From positions 92,263,001-92,327,000 of the forward strand of contig JASDFA010000020.1 of the NCBI GenBank assembly GCA_035772735.1: a stretch of DNA of 64,000 bases, written 5' to 3'. Made by a program: the position numbers and the translations under genes. Positions 21,051-31,882 of the stretch are shown piece after piece. Position 1 is the first letter of the stretch. Each line of letters opens with the position of its first letter. This DNA is from Datura wrightii (taxonomy: Eukaryota > Streptophyta > Magnoliopsida > Solanales > Solanaceae). The notes under the pieces are model-generated. The model had not been told where the DNA came from. It made no database searches and saw only the letters and a list, made by a program, of their open reading frames with translations.

Positions 21051-21930
21051 ATGATTTCTAAGGGCTGCATGTATCACCTAGTTAGGGTTAAGGATGTTGA
21101 GTCAGAGACCCCGACAATTCAGTCAGTTATGATAGTGTGTAAGTATCCGAAGGTTTGCCCTGACGATTTGCCAGGTGTTCCTCCAGAGAGGGAAATTGAT
21201 TTCGGCATTGATATCTTACTCGATACGCTGCCCATCTCTATTCCTCCATATAGGATGGCTCCAACCGAGCTAAAGGAGTTGAAGGACCAGTTGAAGGACT
21301 TGCTAGATAAGGGCTTTATTAGACCAAGCAAGTCTCCATGGGGTGCACCGGTGTTATTTGTCCGAAAGAAAACTAGTTCCCTTCGCATGTGTATTGATTA
21401 TCAGCAATTGAACAATGTCACCTTCAAGAATAGGTACCCTTTACCCAAGATCGATGACTTGTTTGACCAGCTTTAGGGTGCCATATGCTTCTCCAAGATA
21501 GATCTTAGGTTCAGGTATCATTAGCTCAGGGTTCGGGAGAGTGACATCCCGAAAACCTCTTTCAGGAGACGGTATGGTCACTACGAATTTGTTTTTATGT
21601 CTTTTGGACTAACCAATGACCCTGCAGCTGTTATGGACTTGATGAACAGGGTGTTCAAGCAATATCTGGACATGTTCGGGATTGTGTTCATCGATGATAT
21701 TCTTATATATTCTCGGAGCGAGGAGGAGCATGCCGCTCCTTGAAAATATTGCTTCAGACACTCATGGTTCATCAGTTGTATGCAACGTTCAGCAAGTGTG
21801 AATTTTGGTTGGACCCCGTGGCATTCTTAGGCCATGTGGTATCGAGTGTTGGCATAAAGGTAGATTCTCAGAAGATCGAAGCAGTAAATAATTGGCCCAA
21901 ATCGGTGAATCCTTGAGAAATTCAAAGTTT
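21051..21930 (+). pseudogene. Element G reverse transcriptase
   Basis: Shows MISKGCMYHLVRVKD, DDLPGVPPEREIDFGID, PISIPPYRMAP, DLLDKGFIRPSKSPWGAPVL, LRMCIDYQQLNNVTFKNRYP and DDLFDQL. An in-frame TAG (21474-21476) then stands where related elements have Gln. After it come CFSKIDLRF, a second CAG-to-TAG stop (YH*LR), MSFGLTN and the catalytic F-I-D-D at 21687-21698. A frameshift follows near 21740. Catalytic aspartates are intact, but the stops would truncate it. Confidence 0.88.
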
Positions 21931-22599
21931 CTTGGGGCCTAGCAGGCTACTATCGGAGATTCCTAGAGGGTTTTTCATCAATTGCAGCATCATTGACCAG
22001 GTTGACCCAGAAAAAGATAAAGTCCAGTGGTCGGAGGCTTGTGAGAAAAGCTTCAAAGAGTTGAAGACTAGACTCACTTCAGCACCAGTGTTGACCCTAC
22101 CCGAGGGTACCGATGGTTTTGTAGTATATTGCAATTCTTCAAGAATCAAACTTGGGTGTGTGTTGATGTAGTATGGGAAAGTGATAGCCTATGCCTCAAT
22201 ACAGTTGAAAATCCATGAGAAGAATTACCTGACCCATGATCTTGAGTTGGCCGCGGTTGTGTTCGCTTTGAAGATATGGCGGCTTTACTTGTATGGGGTC
22301 CACATGGATGAGTTTACAGACCACAAGAGCTTGCAGTACATGTTCACCCATAAAGATCTCTATCTTCGACCAAGGAGGTGGTTGGAGCTACTTAAGGACT
22401 ATGATATGAGTGTTCTTTACCACTCGGGTAAGGCTAATGTGGTGGCGGACGCACTTAGTAGGCTCTCTATGGAGAGTGTGTCCCACGTGGATGAGGGAAG
22501 GAAAGAGTTGGTGAAAGATGTCCATCGACTGGCAAGGTTGGGAGTTAGGTTGGTAGACTCGACCGATGGCGGTGTTGTTGTGCAAAACGGATGAGAATC
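21911..22599 (+). pseudogene. Element G RNase H and linker
   Basis: Contains KVQWSEACEKSFKELKTRL, LPEGTDGFVVYCNSSRIKLG, then a TAG (22169-22171) where Gln is expected. It continues with AYASIQLKIHEKNYLTHDLE, DHKSLQYMFTHKDL, RRWLELLKDYDMSV and NVVADALSRLS (22181-22594). The first catalytic Asp is changed (YCN instead of YCD), so RNase H would be dead even if expressed. Confidence 0.85.
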
Positions 22600-23834
22600 A
22601 TCCTTGGTAGTGGATATGAAAGCTAGGCAAGATGATCATCCGATGTTGGTAAAGTTGAAGGAAGCCGTTCGGAGTCAAAAGGTCAAGGTCTTTTCCCAAG
22701 GAGGAGATGGGGTACTGCGGTACTAGGGTCGTCTATGTGTTCCAGGTGTTACTCATTTGAGGTACCGGAGATTGCATGAGGCACATGGATCTAGGTGTTC
22801 TATCCATCCAAGTGCCACCAAGATGTATCATGATTTGAGGGAAATATATTGGTGGAACAGCATGAAGAAGGATATTGCAGAATTTGTAGCCAAGTGACCG
22901 AACTATCAGCAAGTGAAGGTCGAACATCAAAGGTCGGGAGGCGTACTTCGGATATTAGCATTCCTACTTGGAAGTGGGAAGAGATTAATATGGTTTCATT
23001 ACATGCCTACCTCATACTCGTGGACACTATGATTCCATTTGGGTGGTTGTCGATAGGTTAACCAAGGCTGCACACTTCCTACCGGTCAAAAAAACAGATT
23101 CAGTGAATGATTATGCCAAATTGTATATTCGGGAGTTGGTTCGACTTCATGGAGTGCCCTTGTCTATTATTTCAGACCGAGGTACTCAGTTTACCTCTCT
23201 GTTTTGGCGGGCTTTTAAAAAAGGGCTTGGGACTCAAGTTAAGCTTAGCACGGCCTTTCATCCGCAAACAGATGGCCAAGCCGAATGAACAATCCAGACT
23301 CTCGAGGACATATTGAAAGCATGTGTGATGGATTTTAAAGGTAGCTGGGATGATCATTTTCCCTTGATCAAGTTTTCTTATAATAATAGCTATTACTCTA
23401 GTATCCATATGGCGCCGTTCGAGGCTCTTTACGGGCGGAGGTGTAGATCGCCCATCGAATGGTTTGAGGTTGGTGAGGTAGCTATGACAGGACCTGATTC
23501 GATTCATGTGGCCATGGTGAAAGTTCAGATAATAAGGGATAGGCTGAAAACCGCTCGGAGTCGCCAAAAGTCATATGCAAATGTGAGAACAAGAGATTTG
23601 GAGTTTGAGGTAGACGATTGGGTATTTCTAAAGGTATCCCCTATGAAGGGAGTCATGTTGTTCAAAAAGAATGGAAAACTCAGTCCCCGCTATGTTGGTC
23701 CCTACCAGATTATGAGAAAAGTTGGTAAGGTAGCGTATGAGTTACCTTCCTTCAAAGTTATCTTCTGTGCATCTCGTGTTTCATGTGTGGCTTTTGATGA
23801 AATGCTTGGGAGATCCATCTCTAGTAGTCTCCGT
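22600..23834 (+). pseudogene. Element G integrase
   Basis: The HHCC zinc finger (about 22765-22930) has RLHEAHGSRCSIHPSATKM, but its first Cys is lost to a TGA and the second reads Tyr. The core includes VVDRLTKAAHFLPVKKTDS and the second catalytic Asp in SIISDRGTQF (about 23166-23195), then FHPQTDGQAE followed by a TGA. The C-terminal part (23313-23837) has MAPFEALYGRRCRSPIEWFE and a clear GPY/F module, KLSPRYVGPYQIMRKVG. The core N-terminus is frameshifted. Confidence 0.85.
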
Positions 23835-24044
23835 TGACAGCGTTAGTGAAAAGGATAGGCTCAGCTATGAAGAAGCTCCTGTGGAAATAGTATACTGTCA
23901 AGTTTGAAGACTAAGGAACAAAGAAGTAGCTTCATTTAAAGTACTGTGGAGAATCAGCATATTAAGGGAGCTACGAGGGAAGCTGAAGAGGATATGATGG
24001 CTAGATACCCACATTTATTCCCTACCGACTCAGTTTCAGTTTGA
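23835..24044 (+). pseudogene. Element G chromodomain
   Basis: The polyprotein C-terminus reads SLVVSVDSVSEKDRLSYEEA, PVEIVYCQV, a TGA, RLRNKEVASFKVLWR, then a frameshift before the GATREAEEDMMARYPHLF segment, and ends at TGA 24042-24044. It matches the chromodomain of the Tekay clade, thought to guide integration to heterochromatin. The 240 bp from here to the polypurine tract are non-coding 3' UTR. Confidence 0.8.
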
Positions 24045-24273
24045 GGTATCAGTTTTTCCCTAAATCTCTAATCAGTTTTCATGTTCAGTTCATGTGCACA
24101 AGTTTGATTTATGTTATGATGGATGTATGTTATTTCTGAATTCAGTTCAGTTATGTATTTCTTTTCAGAGGTAGTCTTTCCATCAATTTTTAGTTTAAAT
24201 GATCAATATTTACATATGATGAATTATTGATTCTGATTTTGTGTGTTTCTAACATTCGAGGACGAATGTTCCC

Positions 24274-24286
24274 AAGGGAGAGATAT
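24274..24286 (+). promoter_or_regulatory. Polypurine tract of element G
   Basis: AAGGGAGAGATAT ends directly at the 3' LTR start (TGTTATACCCC). Confidence 0.85.
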
Positions 24287-26535
24287 TGTTATACCCCGAG
24301 AACCCAAGGATTTGACCCGGGAGTCAAAACGGTGAAAAACTAAAATTTCGCACCAGGTCACGGGACGAACCGTGAGGAGTGACCACTAGTCTTGAGGTGA
24401 CTCGTGGTCCAGCAGGGTTGGCAGGATTTGTAGAGGAGACCACAGGCATAACCATGAGTCGTGGCCAGGCCTCACAACTTGTGAGGTCACCCATGGCCTA
24501 AACTGGATGCTGGGCTAGGATTTTGGGCAGTGTTGACCACGGATGGTGACCACGAGTCATGGTCACCCACCACGATCCGTGGTGTCCTCCATGGACCCTA
24601 GGGTGAAATTTTGGTAGTGTACCTAACGACTTAGGCCACGAGTTGTGGCACCTCATGACGAGTCGTTGGGTTCATCATTGGGACCCTCTGGCAGTTATTT
24701 TTCTACGAATTAGTAAGGGCCTTTTTTGTAAATTCCTAAGATCCTAAGGCCTAAACTACGACGTTTTGGGTTATGAATAGGGGAAATTTAAAGGGGTTAA
24801 GTTCAGTTTTCACTTCATTCATTCATGCGTGCAAGGTAGGGAAATTGAAGGAGTGATTCAAGCTTAGCATTCATCAATTCATTGCAATTTCTTCTTGGGT
24901 TATCAAGAGAGGTTAAGAACTAGTTACTCCCAAGTATGTAAGGCTATCAATGGGTGATTTCTACCACACCCATGACCTTCCTCATTAGGGGATTTTTTTT
25001 AATTGATTCTTTTATCACACTCTGATATTTTACATCCTTGAATGGCCCCATTCGAGAACAATTGGCTGCTGACAAAATTATTAACGACTGACATTCCTTA
25101 TTTATATTCAACAATGTATGAATAGTTCCTCTACATTTTTACTTAAAATTCATTAAAAACTCATGGGTTTTTGTAATCGATTTACATAAAATCGAATGAT
25201 TTGATTATGATTTTTGTGATTTTAAAATCGTATCATAATATATAGATTTGTGATCAGCTTTTGTGATTTAAATTGAGAATTATATTGTCGATTTTGATTT
25301 CTATGTAATTAAACCTAATTATGCATGCCCCCTGATGAATCGATTTATAATCTACCTTCCCAATGATGAGATTTACAAGCCCAACATGAAGTATGATTAA
25401 ATTCACGAAAATTTTATACTACCTATTATGATTTTATGAATTTCAAGCTATATATATACGATTTACGAGCATGTATGAGCCTTATGAATCATGAATTATG
25501 TTTGGCCGACTCACGGGCCTTATGTCATGGCTAGTTCATGTATTTACAAGTATGTTTATGATTTTCATGATTTAACTAGCCCATGAATTCATGCATGTTA
25601 TAATATAAGCACTATATACATTTTGGGAGTGGTATCAAACACCGAGTAGGTTTGGGGCCTAGGTTCTGCCCCAGATCTCATAAACTACATGCCACTGTAG
25701 GTATGTTGGGACCTCCTATGGACTATCCCCGGCCCAAACGACCTTTTCATGGTGATATCACACTTCCATTGTTCTATCCTTGGCAAGGTACGAACACCCT
25801 CCCGACTAGGGTTACAAGTCGGGCTTCATGTGTGCACATATGGGGTATGTCGGTTAAGAGAATCTCCCACTGTTCCATATGATTTATGTATGTTTATGAT
25901 TATGTATATTGGCCCAAGTCATGTTAAATAAAGCTTTTCTCTTATGATTATGATTATGATTGTATTATGAATGTTTTGAAAACCTTGAGCCTTATGTTAT
26001 GTTACGATGATTACTATATGAGCATGAGGTCCTACTCTTTTTATCATTTATGAGATTTTATATATTTTAAATGTCCGGCTTACTTACCCTTCATACTCAG
26101 TACATTCCAAGTACTGACTGCATACTTTCTATGTTGTATCGTTTCATGATATAGGACCTGGCTCAGGCTCGCCCTCCTCAGTAGTGTTTCAGATATTTCG
26201 ATCAGTGTACTTGGTGAGTACTCATGTTCCGAGGGACATATGCTTAAACTATATGCTTTTCTTCCAGTTTCAAAAATGTTGGGTTAGTTGGGGAGTTGTC
26301 CCATCACCCCGTCTTTCATGATTAGAGGCTTTTCAGACTACCAGTTATATTCCGCCGTTGTGCATGGATTATGTGTTGTCCTTTCTACGTATTTATGATA
26401 AGTCTATGTTATTATCATGTTAATCTTCCATTTACGTGATGGTATTAGATGTATGCTCATGCCATGGGTTGACTTAGGGTCCCTCAGGGCTCCTGTCCCA
26501 TGTCTATGATTCGGGTGTACGTTCGGGTCGTGACA
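24287..26535 (+). repeat. Element G 3' LTR
   Basis: TGTTATACCCC to GGTCGTGACA, 2249 bp. It is longer than the 5' LTR mainly because of a 142-bp insertion at 24984-25125. It keeps the complete 3' end that the 5' LTR has lost. Confidence 0.9.
24984..25125. mobile_element. 142-bp insertion in G 3' LTR with 6-bp duplication
   Basis: The stretch is absent from the G 5' LTR, where CTCCTCTAC is continuous. It is bounded by TTCCTC at 24978-24983 and again at 25126-25131. It starts ATTAGGGGATTTTTTTT and ends ATGAATAG, with no clear terminal inverted repeats. On the minus strand it ends in an A-rich run, so a short SINE-like copy is possible. Its identity is unknown to me. Confidence 0.6.
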
Positions 26536-26540
26536 GGCAT
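26536..26540. repeat. Target duplication of element G, right copy (GGCAT)
   Basis: Partner of CGCAT at 17095-17099. Confidence 0.7.
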
Positions 26541-27370
26541 ACTCTAAGATGAATCCACCTTGATCTTCCTCCTCAATTCCCTTCATCGACTTGTTCTCCT
26601 CAGTTTCCATTTCTTCAATGAAGGTCAATGTTGACAAATGATAAGAGGGCAGTTTAAGTCGCTCCCCTTTCGAGCATGCTTCTTTCTTAACATCCTCCTC
26701 TCCGAGTGCACTAGAGTCCTTGAGCATGAATTTTTGGATGTCATTTGGATACTCTAGTGTTACTTCTTCAACCTTGGCATCTTGCATTTTTGCAATATTG
26801 GTTGGTTGGCACACCTCTATGACTTCTTCAAAGCTTACCTTGTCTCTTTTTTCATCCTCATTTTGAACTTCCTCCAGGAGTCAAGTGGAGTTATGCCCCA
26901 TTGTTCACTTCTTCTTGTTATGCTCCTCAATATCTCCTCCACTTCTTCTTATAGAGTTTCACACCTTTCTTCTTGAGGAGTTGATGATTCCATGGGCATG
27001 GAGGAGTTTTCAAACTTGTTTGCATTAGACTCCCACTCCAAAAAGGCTTGGAGCATGGCTTCTATGTGCCCACATGTACTTCTCCTTCCCTCTCTTGCCA
27101 TGGGTTCATTCCTTCAAATTTAGGAGCACAACTTCTATCATAACCATTATAGCGGGAAGTGAACCAATTTGGGCATCCATCCCAATGTCTTCCATGACTA
27201 CCACATATTGTGCATCTATACTCACTATTGGAAGGAGAGGGTGCACTCATCTCCCTTCTATGGGCATATTTGCAATCTTTCCAATGGTGTGGTCCTCGAC
27301 AATAGGGGCATGGGTCATGAAAATAAGGGTTTCCACCAACAAACCTCCTTTCATTCCACGATGCCATCAT
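26541..27370 (-). pseudogene. Element B protein with two zinc knuckles, N-terminal part
   Basis: The start at 27370 gives MMASWNERRFVGGNPYFHD. Two knuckles follow: C-X2-C-X4-H-X3-C at residues 21-33 (CPYCRGPHHWKDC) and C-X2-C-X5-H-X3-C at residues 53-66 (CTICGSHGRHWDGC). An aromatic segment (WFTSRYNGYDRS) is next. A frameshift or stop at about 27062 leads to HIEAMLQAFLEWESNANKF and a Glu/Lys-rich, probably helical region with a TAA near 26954. FIEEMETEENKSMKGIEEED follows up to element G. I do not recognise the family; it is not the gag of C. A nucleic-acid-binding packaging protein is a guess. Confidence 0.65.
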
Positions 27371-27479
27371 TCAACTTCAAACAAATAAAAAGACAAAAAT
27401 AAAAACAAAACAAAATGTAAAATAAAAATGCAAAACTAGTTCGAATCAATAAATAACCAATGTCCTATGACAACTCAAT

Positions 27480-27497
27480 TCCCCATCAACGACGCCA
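27480..27497 (-). promoter_or_regulatory. Primer-binding site, tRNA-Asp type (element B)
   Basis: The minus strand reads TGGCGTCGTTGATGGGGA, 15 of 18 positions matching the tRNA-Asp complement, five bases inside the LTR. Confidence 0.85.
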
Positions 27498-27502
27498 TTT
27501 TT

Positions 27503-29148
27503 TGATAACGTCCAAAATACACTCTTCTTTTATGAAGGAGCGTAAACAGTCACTTCTATAAAAAATATTGCCGATGGATGTCGGGGTCATATCCCACGGA
27601 GAATTGAGTCGATAATTCAAGAGTTATGAACTAATTCAAACTAGAGTGCATAATTGTTCAACATTTGAAAAGTAAAAATAAAAATTGGGGGGGGGGGAAT
27701 TAAAAAGGGAAAATTAACTAACTAAATTGTAAACTAAAACTAATTGGGGGGAATTCCAATTGAAGTAATCATAAGTGAGAGGCTAGGGACATTCTATGGG
27801 TAAAATCGCAATTAAATCGGGAATTTCTTCAATGCCTTAGACTCAAGTGTAAATATTCTCAGGAAATGGGTAATCTTAGCTTCTCAGCCTATTGACTACC
27901 TTTTTCTAGAGTTTTATCAAGACTCTAACCACAATTAAGCTTAACCTGATTAGATTTGGATTGGCAATTGTATTATTCCTAGCTTTAACTGCCAATTAGG
28001 AATGAGAATGTAAATTTAAGCTATTTCTAGCTAAATTTTACAATCTCTTATCCATGCACACTTCTAAATTCCCTTACAATACTCATTTATTCTCTCCTGA
28101 GCAACAATCAAGTAAGAATAGATAGACCCATATCATCATCAATGAATCTCCATTAATAGATTGAAGAGAATCTAGTAGATTTACACTTAATTAAACAATA
28201 TGAAGATTGATCTAGCAATACCCATCTATAATTCAATAAGCATCCAACATAAATTTATCAAAATCCCAATCAAATTAACAAACCCACCATGAATATACTT
28301 CTAACTAGCAAATTAGTAAACCATATTTAAAGATAGAGAGAAGATACCAAGAGGATTCCCCTCACATTCATTGCATTAGCTTCACAAATTTGCTACACAA
28401 TCTCTTACAACAATGGTGGAATTCCCCCAAAATGGGCTAAAGAAGAAGAAGAAAAGAACTATCTAACTCTACAAATCTATGGAGAGAAGATTCTACTAAA
28501 AATTCTATGATGAAGATGAAAATTAGATGAATAAATAGTTGGTTGAATGGTTGGTTCCTTTTAGTTGGTGCACAATGGAGGTTATATATCTGTAATTTAT
28601 GGTGTACAACTTTCCCCAAATGTCCTTGGAGCTTCTAGATGCTTTTGAGACCTTTTTGGACCCCTTTTACCCTTCATTAGACGGCCTTTCTGGTTAGAAG
28701 CCGACGTTTCGCCGGTTGCAATCCGTGGAGCGCCAAACTTTAGCCGTTTGAAATCAGTGGCATGGCAGGGGGGAACCGGCGGTTCAGTGGCTTTTAGTCG
28801 GTGCAATTCCGTGAAGGGTTGGTTGTTTAGCCGGTCTAGGCAGCAGCTTCGGTGTTTCGCCTGCGTTTCGCCCTTCGAAATCCACGTTTAGCTGATTGAA
28901 AGCATGTCTTTGCACCTCTTTTTGAGCTCCAATCTTCCCTTATCTTTAGATCCTCTCCCTAATATGCAAAATCATCAAATTTCTTCTCAAATTTCATTTG
29001 TTTTGCTTGATTTCATGTTTTCTTCACTCACATGAGGTACCTACAAAGAATTCAAGAGAAAGGGCATGAAATCCACAAAAATGACTTGAAAATTAGGCAA
29101 AAACTCATGTTTAGGAGCCTAATGAGTTGGTAAATTTCCAACTCATCA
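27503..29148 (-). repeat. Element B 5' LTR
   Basis: TGATAACGTCC to CCAACTCATCA on the plus strand, 1646 bp, matching 13036-14645. Dyads lie at about 28690-28880, including a near-dyad CCGACGTTTCGCCGG (28702-28716); the TATA region is at about 28582-28588. It contains a run of ten G near 27688. Confidence 0.9.
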
Positions 29149-29460
29149 GTCCTTCATTCTATACCCAGCCTTCTATTTTGTACTTGCCTTCACTGACAGT
29201 TCACGCTTCTAGACCAGCGGCTCGCTGGTTTCGCGTCGTTCCTCTCTTTAGGGTTTGTTTCTCCCTTTGTTGCTCACTTCATAGCTCCTACTAAAAGAAA
29301 AACAATAAAAACATCAAATAATTCACTAAACACTTTGGTTTCCTCCAAAGAAGTGCCTTAGTTAATGTTGTGGCATGACGTGGATCTCTTTTCACCAACT
29401 CTTTTCCGACGGGTCATCATCCGACTCCGTCTCCTTCAGCTCTAATCCTTTGTCTTCCTC
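29149..29460 (-). other. Element C spacer between protease and the B insertion
   Basis: No coding sequence. It begins with GTCCT, the right-hand copy of the B target duplication, and carries a weak dyad stretch (about 29190-29250) and the conserved hairpin at 29330-29356. In element E the same hairpin follows the end of integrase. Here it follows the protease directly, so RT, RNase H and integrase are absent rather than displaced by B. Confidence 0.7.
29330..29356 (-). ncRNA. Conserved hairpin after the coding region (element C)
   Basis: ACACTTTGG with CCAAAG...GTGC around TTTCCT. Relative to element B two base pairs change on both sides (G-C to T-A and G-C to A-T), so the fold is kept although the sequence differs. 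Confidence 0.65.
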
Positions 29461-29962
29461 TTAATTTTGCAACACTCCAACCACCTTGCATTCGGGGGGT
29501 GTTTCAGCTGATGGACACACCTTGAAGGTGACTTTCTTACTTCCAACACAAAATTTTAGCTCTCCAAGCTCCACATCCACCACGACTCTCCCTGTAGCTA
29601 ACAGTGGTCTTCCCAAAATAATGCGAACCTCTACATCCATTTTACAATCCAAAATAAGAAAATCAACCGGTAGAATAAACTTGTCCACTCTTACCAAGAC
29701 ATCTTCTAACACCCCAACCGGTCTTTTTATTGATCCATATTCCATGAGCAGCCTCATTAATGTCGGCTTGGTGCTTTTGTGTCCTAATTTCTTGAAAATG
29801 AGTAGGGGCATCAAACTTATGTTGGCGCCAAGATCACATAGTTCTTTTTTAAACACACATATCCCAATTGTACATGGGATTGTGAAAGCTCCTGGGTCCT
29901 TCCATTTGGGGAAAGATTACTCATCATCACCGCACTACAATGGTGTATTTTCTCTCCATTAC
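29461..29962 (-). pseudogene. Element C protease (Athila DLGA type)
   Basis: The minus-strand reading from 29856 has LCDLGANISLMPLLIFKKLG with the catalytic Asp at residue 8, then VGVLEDVLVRVDKFILPVDF, LDCKMDVEVRIILGRPLLAT and GELKFCVG, ending at a stop at 29461. This is the retropepsin-like domain of Athila gag-pol, which uses D-L-G-A. The stretch 29962-29857 carries the preceding PGSFTIPCTIG-type segment in shifted frames. The protein stops after the protease, which is unusual since RT normally follows. Confidence 0.82.
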
Positions 29963-31788
29963 CTAATCACGAACCTTTTTCTTCTTCAGCAATTCTTTCA
30001 TAAACTTTGCATAACAAGGCATTTGGAGTAGCGCATCCACTAACGGTATATTTATGGACAACTTGCTCGACATGTCAATAAACGTTTTGAACTGGTCGTC
30101 CTTCTTTTTCTTGGCCAATAGTTGTGGATAAGGAAGTGAGATTCTTGATTCAACCTTGTCGTCAATTGGGGCCTTCATGCCCGTCTCATCATTATCAGCA
30201 TGTAAGAGGATTTCATCATCCTTTTCCTCTCCTTCCTCATTAATCTTTTCTTCATTCCTTGGAGTCATTAGTGTTTTGTTGACTTCATCTTCTTCATCTA
30301 ATTTAGGGTTATCAACTGCATTAGGCTTCACTGGGGAATCTCCAGTCATCTTGCCACTCATTGTGACAATAGCCATGCACTGACCATCTTTCTTTGGATT
30401 AGGCATTGTGTCACTGGGTAGTGTTCCCCTCATCGGGGGGTTCATTTGAGTCGACAAGTGATTCATTTGTGCCTCCAAATGCTTGATGGAGGCAAAATAT
30501 GAACTCTCTGTTTGAGCAAGGTTAGATACCTCCCCTCTTAATTCTTTCACCCTGCTTTCGGTCAACTCAACCCTCTTCAGAACACTTGATAGCATTTCTT
30601 CAATGTTCGAGTTACCCGCATTACTCACGCTCGACTGATTTTGGGGATTCCCAACCTTTTGAGGGGGAACATATGAGTTCGAACTCTGGTGATAGTGATC
30701 ACCCTATTGGTTTGGCTCTCTACTAGCCGACCTTTCATTCCTTTCGGGCCATCCATGTGGCTCACAATTTCTCCAACCTTGGTTGTCATCCCTTGGGCGC
30801 CATTCGCCTTGGTTTGCTCTTTTGAATCTAGGTCAAGGAGCTCCCACATAGTTGCCCATGTTTTGGCATTCTTCTTCATATCTTAGAGGTGATGACTCTC
30901 CCTCGTTTTGTAAGGGACCTTGCATTCCCACAGCATTCACCACCTTGGGCCCTACTCCCATCACGTGTTTTTATCAATTCTAATTATGTCATCATCTTGG
31001 AAAGATTCTCATCCCGCTCATCATCCTTTTTTCGCAACTCAACAACTAATACACTTGAGCTGATTTCATGAGTGGACACATTTGTTTCTCTCGTGTGATA
31101 AGCCCTATTGGTGTTTGTCATTTTGTTTAAGAGGGCTTTGGCAACCCATATGTTTGATATGTACTAGAAAACCCGATAGGTTGTTGGCTACAGACTTTTT
31201 GATTGAATCAAGGGCCCTGTAGAAGCTTTGGAGAAGCACTCCATCCGGAAATCCATGATTTGGGCAAAGAACAACCTTCTTTTTAAACCTTAACCATGCC
31301 TCGTACAAAAGCTCTGGTTCCTGCCTAAAATTTGTAATATCATCCCTCAGCTGAAGCATCTTTGATGGATGGAAAAAGTGGTCCAAGAAGGCCTCGGTTA
31401 ACTCCTCCCATGAAGTAATACATCCTGGAGGGAGTTCCTCTAGCCATATTATTGCCTCCCGCGTCAGTGAAAAAGGAAAAAGTCTCAACCTGATTGAGTC
31501 TTGACTGATATTTGTTATGTTGAAGGGATGGCATATTTCCAAGAAGTTTCTCAAATGTCGATTCGTGTATTCGCTTGGTTTTCTGCCAAAGAGCCCCTTC
31601 ATTTTCAACAAGTGCAGCATGGTGCTTGTGACATGAAATATTGCATTCCCCACTATTGGTGGTAGGCAAATGGCTCCCATAACTTCCGACATTACCGGGA
31701 TGTCTTCATTGTATTCCATGTTACCTTCTACTGAGTTATCCCCTGTTTGGGAGTGATGACTCAAATGGTTATGAGATCCTAACAGCAC
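29963..31788 (-). pseudogene. Element C gag
   Basis: The N-terminal piece (31788-31105) has AICLPPIVGNAIFHVTSTML, GRKPSEYTNRHLRNFLEIC and the plant retrotransposon gag core (IRLRLFPFSL, WLEELPPGCITSWEEL, FLDHFFHPSKMLQLRDDITN, LYEAWLRFKK, CPNHGFP) at residues about 95-180. A decayed middle (30879-30625) follows. The tail (30628-29963) has RVKELRGEVSNLAQTESSY, LEAQMNHLSTQMNPP, an acidic stretch and INIPLVDALLQMPCYAKFMK. Frameshifts lie near 31105 and 30628. It would form particles for this family; elements A and E lack exactly this part. Confidence 0.85.
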
Positions 31789-31863
31789 AACAAACTCAAG
31801 TCAAGTAGCTATGATGCAAAACTATTTCAACTTAACAATCAACACAAGAATATCCAACGCTAG

Positions 31864-31878
31864 TCCCCTGCGGTGCCA
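31864..31878 (-). promoter_or_regulatory. Primer-binding site, tRNA-Asp type, damaged (element C)
   Basis: The minus strand reads TGGCACCGCAGGGGA, the tRNA-Asp complement with about three bases lost in the middle. The leader upstream of gag matches that of element A. Confidence 0.7.
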
Positions 31879-31882
31879 TTTT

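Larger units (their letters stand above)
17100..26535 (+). mobile_element. Element G: Tekay-type chromovirus, full length
   Basis: Plus-strand Ty3-gypsy element of 9.4 kb with LTRs at 17100-19203 and 24287-26535, an initiator-tRNA-Met primer site (19208-19220), then gag, protease, RT, RNase H, integrase, chromodomain and a polypurine tract (24274-24286). All domains are present in order but broken by stops and frameshifts. It lies inside the protein-coding part of element B. The TATA box of its 5' LTR and the RT F-I-D-D are still intact. Confidence 0.92.
13036..29148 (-). mobile_element. Element B: small non-autonomous Athila-like retrotransposon
   Basis: LTRs at 13036-14645 and 27503-29148, tRNA-Asp-type primer site at 27497-27480, and polypurine tract at 14660-14646. 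Without guest G (17100-26535) the internal region is about 3.4 kb. Its only reading is one protein with two zinc knuckles (27370-26541 continuing at 17099-16924). It has no gag core, protease, RT, integrase or ORF2. Its LTR ends and 3' non-coding region are homologous to element C, so C- or A-type relatives could have mobilised it. Confidence 0.88.

Noticed and set aside
29486..30031. A 181-codon open frame on the plus strand
   Set aside because: It is the shadow of element C's protease and gag tail, whose motifs (DLGA, LLQMPCYAKFMK) are on the minus strand.
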